8,585 nucleotides of DNA from Evtepia sp. (GTDB lineage: Bacteria > Bacillota > Clostridia > Oscillospirales > Oscillospiraceae): NCBI GenBank assembly GCA_020025735.1, contig JAHHRP010000083.1, positions 1 through 8,585 of the forward strand, written 5' to 3'. This document shows, piece by piece, positions 6,205 through 8,585 of this stretch. The notes below the pieces were generated by a model, which saw only the letters and a list, made by a program, of their open reading frames with translations, was not told where the DNA came from and made no database searches. Both the position numbers and the translations under genes were made by a program. The first letter of the stretch is position 1. The number at the start of each line of letters is the position of its first letter.

Positions 6205-6233
6205 TAGACTTCCCACAGAAAATATGGTATAAT
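6205..6233 (+). promoter_or_regulatory. sigma-A-type promoter with extended -10
   Basis: TAGACT (6205-6210) matches the -35 consensus at four positions. After a 17-nt spacer comes a perfect TATAAT (6228-6233), preceded by TGG as an extended -10. Transcription should begin near 6240, leaving a leader of about 97 bases before the membrane-protein gene, in which I see no clear structure. Confidence 0.75.
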
Positions 6234-6336
6234 TTATAAAACAAAGAACAATCATCTTGCATTTTTTAGGTGAAATTATCTCAATCCCTTCCTCTTTGTT
6301 TTTCCCATGATCCCCCTACCAGAAAGGAGGCGCACC

Positions 6337-6843
6337 ATGAATCCCTTGAAACAAAAGAAAGGTATCTTCTTTCTCCTGTTGGCTTGCCTGGGACAGATCC
6401 TGATGCTCCTCTCCTGCACCCTCTGGAAAGGAATCCTCTTCGTGCCCACCGCCTGGAAGCGACCGCCGCTAGAACGGGACTACTGGTTCTGGTTATTAGA
6501 CGAGTATGTTCCTCCCGTTCCCTATGAGGACAGGCTCCTGTCCCTCTATTTCAACTTGGAGCCCCTTTTTGTCCTCTTCCTTTTCGCGGGCTTGCTGTGG
6601 CTGTTCTGGACCGTCTATCGAAAGAATCGCCGGGGTCTGCTGTTCTTCTTCGGTGTGCTGGCAGTCACCGCCATGGTCTTCTTCCTGCTCATCGCCTGGC
6701 TGCGGCAGTACGGCCAGCCCTATCACCTGTACATGGATGTGGCATCCGAGTCTTGGCTGCTGTCCTTGGACGTTCTTCTGCTGCTCTTGGCCCCCATCCC
6801 CTATGCCAGACGAAAGAAAAAACTAGAGACCATCCCCCTGTAA
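6337..6843 (+). CDS. four-helix integral membrane protein of unknown function
   Basis: This 168-residue protein starts at the ATG at 6337, six bases after AGAAAGGAGG (6321-6330). An in-frame ATG at 6307 lies upstream of that site and is not used. Hydrophobic segments lie at about residues 10-30, 73-95, 101-122 and 139-156. A Trp/Tyr/Pro-rich loop lies between the first two (PPLERDYWFWLL...VPPVPYEDR). Basic clusters at the start (KQKK), after helix 2 (RKNRR) and at the end (ARRKKK) place both termini and the middle loop in the cytoplasm. I recognise no family. It leads an operon with the lipoprotein 83 bases downstream, so the two may act together at the membrane, but that is inference from position only. 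Composition returns to the GC-rich host style here (33 of 60 at 6361-6420). Confidence 0.85.
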   Translation: MNPLKQKKGIFFLLLACLGQILMLLSCTLWKGILFVPTAWKRPPLERDYWFWLLDEYVPPVPYEDRLLSLYFNLEPLFVLFLFAGLLWLFWTVYRKNRRGLLFFFGVLAVTAMVFFLLIAWLRQYGQPYHLYMDVASESWLLSLDVLLLLLAPIPYARRKKKLETIPL

Positions 6844-6910
6844 CGTGTTTCCCGCTATACAACAGCAATTCCCATTCCCCAGCAATCCCTCTAATCAACC
6901 CATCACAACG

Positions 6911-6917
6911 AAAGGAG
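6911..6917 (+). promoter_or_regulatory. ribosome binding site that favours a TTG start
   Basis: AAAGGAG directly abuts the first in-frame ATG (6918), leaving no spacer. The in-frame TTG at 6927 is nine bases away, a normal distance. TTG is therefore the better start for the lipoprotein gene. Confidence 0.65.
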
Positions 6918-6926
6918 ATGTCTGCT

Positions 6927-8090
6927 TTGAAACGCAAACCTTACCGACTCCCGCTGGGAGCCATCCTCATCGCTGCCACCTGTCTGGCCATGGTCCTGCT
7001 GCAAGGTTGTCAGGCCAGAGCAGATGCACAAGGTACCCCTATTGAGAAGGAAAAGGAACATGAAACCATCGCCCTGCTGCTGCCTTCCGATGAAGTAAGC
7101 ACCCAGGATGAATTGGATGGGACTTTTCAGGCCTGGTTAGGAACCTGGGATGTCACAACAGGTCAGTTTTCCATGGGCAAGGACCCTGTCGTAACCATGA
7201 CTGGAGGAAACCGACAGGATAACCTCTTCTCTTGGGATGGCAAAAATCAGTACCGCGTATGGGACCAAGCCGCAGTCGCAGCCCATGATAAAGATGCTGC
7301 GGTTCTCCCCTTCCTCCCAAAGGATTCCAAGATAATCTATGGCCCAGATTATCAGGTTGAACTAACCCAGGACGCACAGTGTATTGTGACTTTGAAGGAA
7401 AAACCTGCCCTCACGGTTTCCCTCCCCGATCCCAAGCTCTCTGTGGATGGAAAGGCCGTTGCCCTGAGCAATATGTTCGTACTTGGCTGTGCGCTAGACA
7501 ATGATCAGCTTACCCTGGCCTACGCCTACCTGCCAGAAGCCCAGGACAAGAACGCGGTTCTCCTCCATGGCAAGTTGGATCTGAAGACAAAGGAAGTCAC
7601 TTGGGCTGCACCCGTTGACATTCCAAACACCTATCGCAACGGTTTCTTCTTCTGCCTGTTCCTGTACCATCCTATCCAGGATCAAAAGCTGTATTTTTCC
7701 ACCTGGAACAGCATCGCCTACTACGACCTCAAAGACAACCGGTTCGTGGAGCTGAAAGAGATCCCTAACCAGATCGAAAAATTGCTGCCACAGGCAGAGC
7801 GTATCACGCTTGAGGGCAAGACCGCTTCCGCAGAAATCATCGGCTGCACCCCCGAAATGGTCCTCGCCAACATAAGTTATCAGGACCCAAACACCGAAGC
7901 TCTGCATGAGGTCTTTTTTGCCATTCAGGGTGACCAGGTCCTCGGTTTCCTGGATTGGCAGCAGGGAAAAGACGCTGCTTCCTCCATCACCGTGTACGAC
8001 AAGGATCTTCAGCAAACGGCACAGATGGATACCCCCAACATCAATCTCGCCCCCAGATTCCAGATGACGGTTTCCCCTCTGCCATTCTAA
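6927..8090 (+). CDS. beta-rich lipoprotein of unknown function, possibly C-terminally truncated
   Basis: From the TTG at 6927 the protein has 387 residues (390 if ATG 6918 is used). The N-terminus is a lipoprotein signal: basic MKRKPYR, a hydrophobic stretch at about 8-25, and the lipobox LLQGC with the lipidated cysteine at residue 28. The mature protein should sit on the outer face of the membrane. It is rich in short beta-like repeats ending in aspartate turns (GKLDLKTKEVTWA, SIAYYDLKDNRFVEL, SITVYDKDLQQTAQM), which suggests a beta-propeller. I cannot name a family. It follows the 6337-6843 membrane protein without a terminator. The stop at 8088-8090 comes just after a TTTCCCC run, and coding-like sequence continues in another frame to 8292. 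The gene may therefore have lost about 65 C-terminal residues by a one-base insertion. Confidence 0.85.
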   Translation: MKRKPYRLPLGAILIAATCLAMVLLQGCQARADAQGTPIEKEKEHETIALLLPSDEVSTQDELDGTFQAWLGTWDVTTGQFSMGKDPVVTMTGGNRQDNLFSWDGKNQYRVWDQAAVAAHDKDAAVLPFLPKDSKIIYGPDYQVELTQDAQCIVTLKEKPALTVSLPDPKLSVDGKAVALSNMFVLGCALDNDQLTLAYAYLPEAQDKNAVLLHGKLDLKTKEVTWAAPVDIPNTYRNGFFFCLFLYHPIQDQKLYFSTWNSIAYYDLKDNRFVELKEIPNQIEKLLPQAERITLEGKTASAEIIGCTPEMVLANISYQDPNTEALHEVFFAIQGDQVLGFLDWQQGKDAASSITVYDKDLQQTAQMDTPNINLAPRFQMTVSPLPF

Positions 8091-8292
8091 GGATGCTGTC
8101 TCCCTAACCCCTCGTCTGAACGGGACCATCCCAAAAGGAGGCACCCTCACCTATGTGATTGAAGTGACCGATGCCAACGGCTTCCGCTACCGGCACACCG
8201 CCCTAGTCCAGTCAGATGGCCCGACGACAGCCGATACCAACTTGGGCACCCAGGTGTTCGACCGCAGCGGAAGCCACCTCTTTGATCTGTAA
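8068..8292 (+). pseudogene. coding-like fragment after the lipoprotein, probable frameshifted C-terminus
   Basis: This frame is open from just after a TGA (8065-8067) to TAA (8290-8292) and has no ATG. Its translation looks like real protein: DAVSLTPRLNGTIPKGG, then TLTYVIEVTDANGFRYRHTA, ending in TQVFDRSGSHLFDL. The ending resembles the VYDKD-type turns inside the lipoprotein. Removing one C from the CCCC run at 8074-8077 joins it to the lipoprotein frame. An AAAAGGAGG at 8133-8141 precedes an ATG at 8153 that is followed at once by TGA, so it does not start a gene. A GTG at 8155 would give only 45 residues. A remnant of a separate gene remains possible. Confidence 0.5.
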
Positions 8293-8340
8293 AGACAGCA
8301 TCCATGCCAACCAGACGAGAAATCGCTCTTGCCTCCCGCT

Positions 8341-8370
8341 TTGACAAATTTTTCCACCAAAAAGTAGTAT
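8341..8370 (+). promoter_or_regulatory. putative promoter upstream of the spoIIAA-like gene
   Basis: A perfect -35 TTGACA (8341-8346) is followed after 18 nt by TAGTAT (8365-8370), which matches TATAAT at four positions. A closer match, TATGAT (8368-8373), has a 21-nt spacer. Transcription would start near 8377, inside the hairpin that follows. I see no sigma-H-type AGGA...GAAT pair here, although spoIIA operons are usually sigma-H dependent in Bacillus. Confidence 0.45.
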
Positions 8371-8371
8371 G

Positions 8372-8410
8372 ATCGCCGTGTACCGGACAAGCTGGTACAC
8401 GGCGATTTTT
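8372..8410 (+). terminator. intrinsic terminator-like hairpin before the spoIIAA-like gene
   Basis: ATCGCCGTGTACC (8372-8384) pairs perfectly over 13 bp with GGTACACGGCGAT (8394-8406) around a nine-base loop, and the T run extends to 8410. It can end transcripts from the lipoprotein operon. A transcript starting at the overlapping promoter would lack the base of the 5' arm and might escape termination. Confidence 0.8.
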
Positions 8411-8438
8411 CATCACCCGTGAGAAAGGGGATTTTCCT

Positions 8439-8585
8439 ATGGCTGTCGCCTACACCACCCACAACCGCATCCTCACCGTCTCCCTGTCGGGGGACATCGA
8501 CCATCACCGGGTCAAGGGCCTGCTCCAGGAGATCGAGGGGGAGATCGACCAGGTCCTTCCCCGCCAGCTGATTGTTGACTGCGCC
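8439..8585 (+). CDS. spoIIAA: SpoIIAA-like anti-sigma-F factor antagonist, STAS domain (3' truncated by window)
   Basis: The first 49 codons are present, with AGAAAGGGG (8422-8430) eight bases before the ATG at 8439. STAS-domain SpoIIAA binds the anti-sigma factor SpoIIAB and releases sigma F in the forespore when dephosphorylated. The visible part has the family's opening strands and helix: RILTVSLSGDIDHHRVKGL, where (L)xGxIDHH is the typical SpoIIAA signature, then a helix EIEGEIDQV and the strand QLIVDCA leading toward the phosphorylated serine, which lies beyond the window. Other STAS antagonists such as RsbV are possible, but the GDIDHH motif and the clostridial setting favour SpoIIAA. 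spoIIAB and sigF would be expected next. Confidence 0.82.
   Translation, partial: MAVAYTTHNRILTVSLSGDIDHHRVKGLLQEIEGEIDQVLPRQLIVDCA

Noticed and set aside
6597..6917. N-terminal extension of the lipoprotein frame over the membrane-protein gene
   Set aside because: It is a shadow of the 6337-6843 gene, and a lipoprotein signal peptide needs the start at 6918 or 6927.
8133..8158. Ribosome-binding-like AAAAGGAGG followed by ATG at 8153
   Set aside because: The ATG is followed immediately by TGA. The AAAAGGAGG reads as Lys-Gly-Gly codons in the coding-like fragment.
1..8585. CRISPR arrays, insertion sequences, tRNA or rRNA genes, integrase attachment sites
   Set aside because: I looked for spaced direct repeats, transposase-like frames, CCA-ended cloverleaf sequences and conserved rRNA segments and saw none. 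The only tRNA-linked element is the T-box.

Overview
The window looks like chromosome of a moderately GC-rich, spore-forming Firmicute of the Clostridia. A gut Oscillospiraceae relative (Flavonifractor or Intestinimonas type) is the best guess, made from memory of protein style and not from a search. The signs are a valyl-tRNA T-box leader, strong AGGAGG-type ribosome binding sites, an ECF sigma factor paired with a DUF4367-type anti-sigma factor, and the start of a SpoIIAA-like sporulation gene at the right edge. Every gene I can support is on the + strand.

Layout. (1) 1-168 is the 3' end of a tRNA-dihydrouridine synthase-like gene. (2) 251-535 is a consensus sigma-A promoter followed by a T-box riboswitch with a clear antiterminator/terminator pair and a probable GUC (Val) specifier. 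It controls a YcxB-like two-helix membrane protein (567-1094) and valS (1171-3825), closed by an intrinsic terminator at 3847-3889. (3) 3919-5202 is an ECF promoter, an ECF sigma factor and an overlapping membrane-anchored anti-sigma factor. (4) 5209-6166 is a second copy of the same promoter block, then two small, AT-richer genes for exported or membrane-anchored proteins I do not recognise, then a 14-bp hairpin. (5) 6205-8292 is a sigma-A-type promoter driving a four-helix membrane protein and a beta-rich lipoprotein. The lipoprotein is followed by about 65 codons of coding-like sequence in another frame. (6) 8341-8585 is a promoter overlapping a terminator-like hairpin, then the beginning of a spoIIAA-like gene.

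How the parts work together. Scarcity of charged tRNA-Val should let the T-box read through into valS and the membrane protein in front of it. Independently, release of the ECF sigma factor by its anti-sigma should activate its own operon and the two-gene cassette beyond it, because both are preceded by a block matching at 27 of 34 positions, with an ECF-style -35 (TGTRAK), a 17-nt spacer and a CGTTA -10. That cassette (5209-6093) is the most interesting part of the window. It is AT-rich, starts where base composition changes inside the anti-sigma gene, and its first gene has its good ribosome binding site in front of a frame that ends after seven codons.
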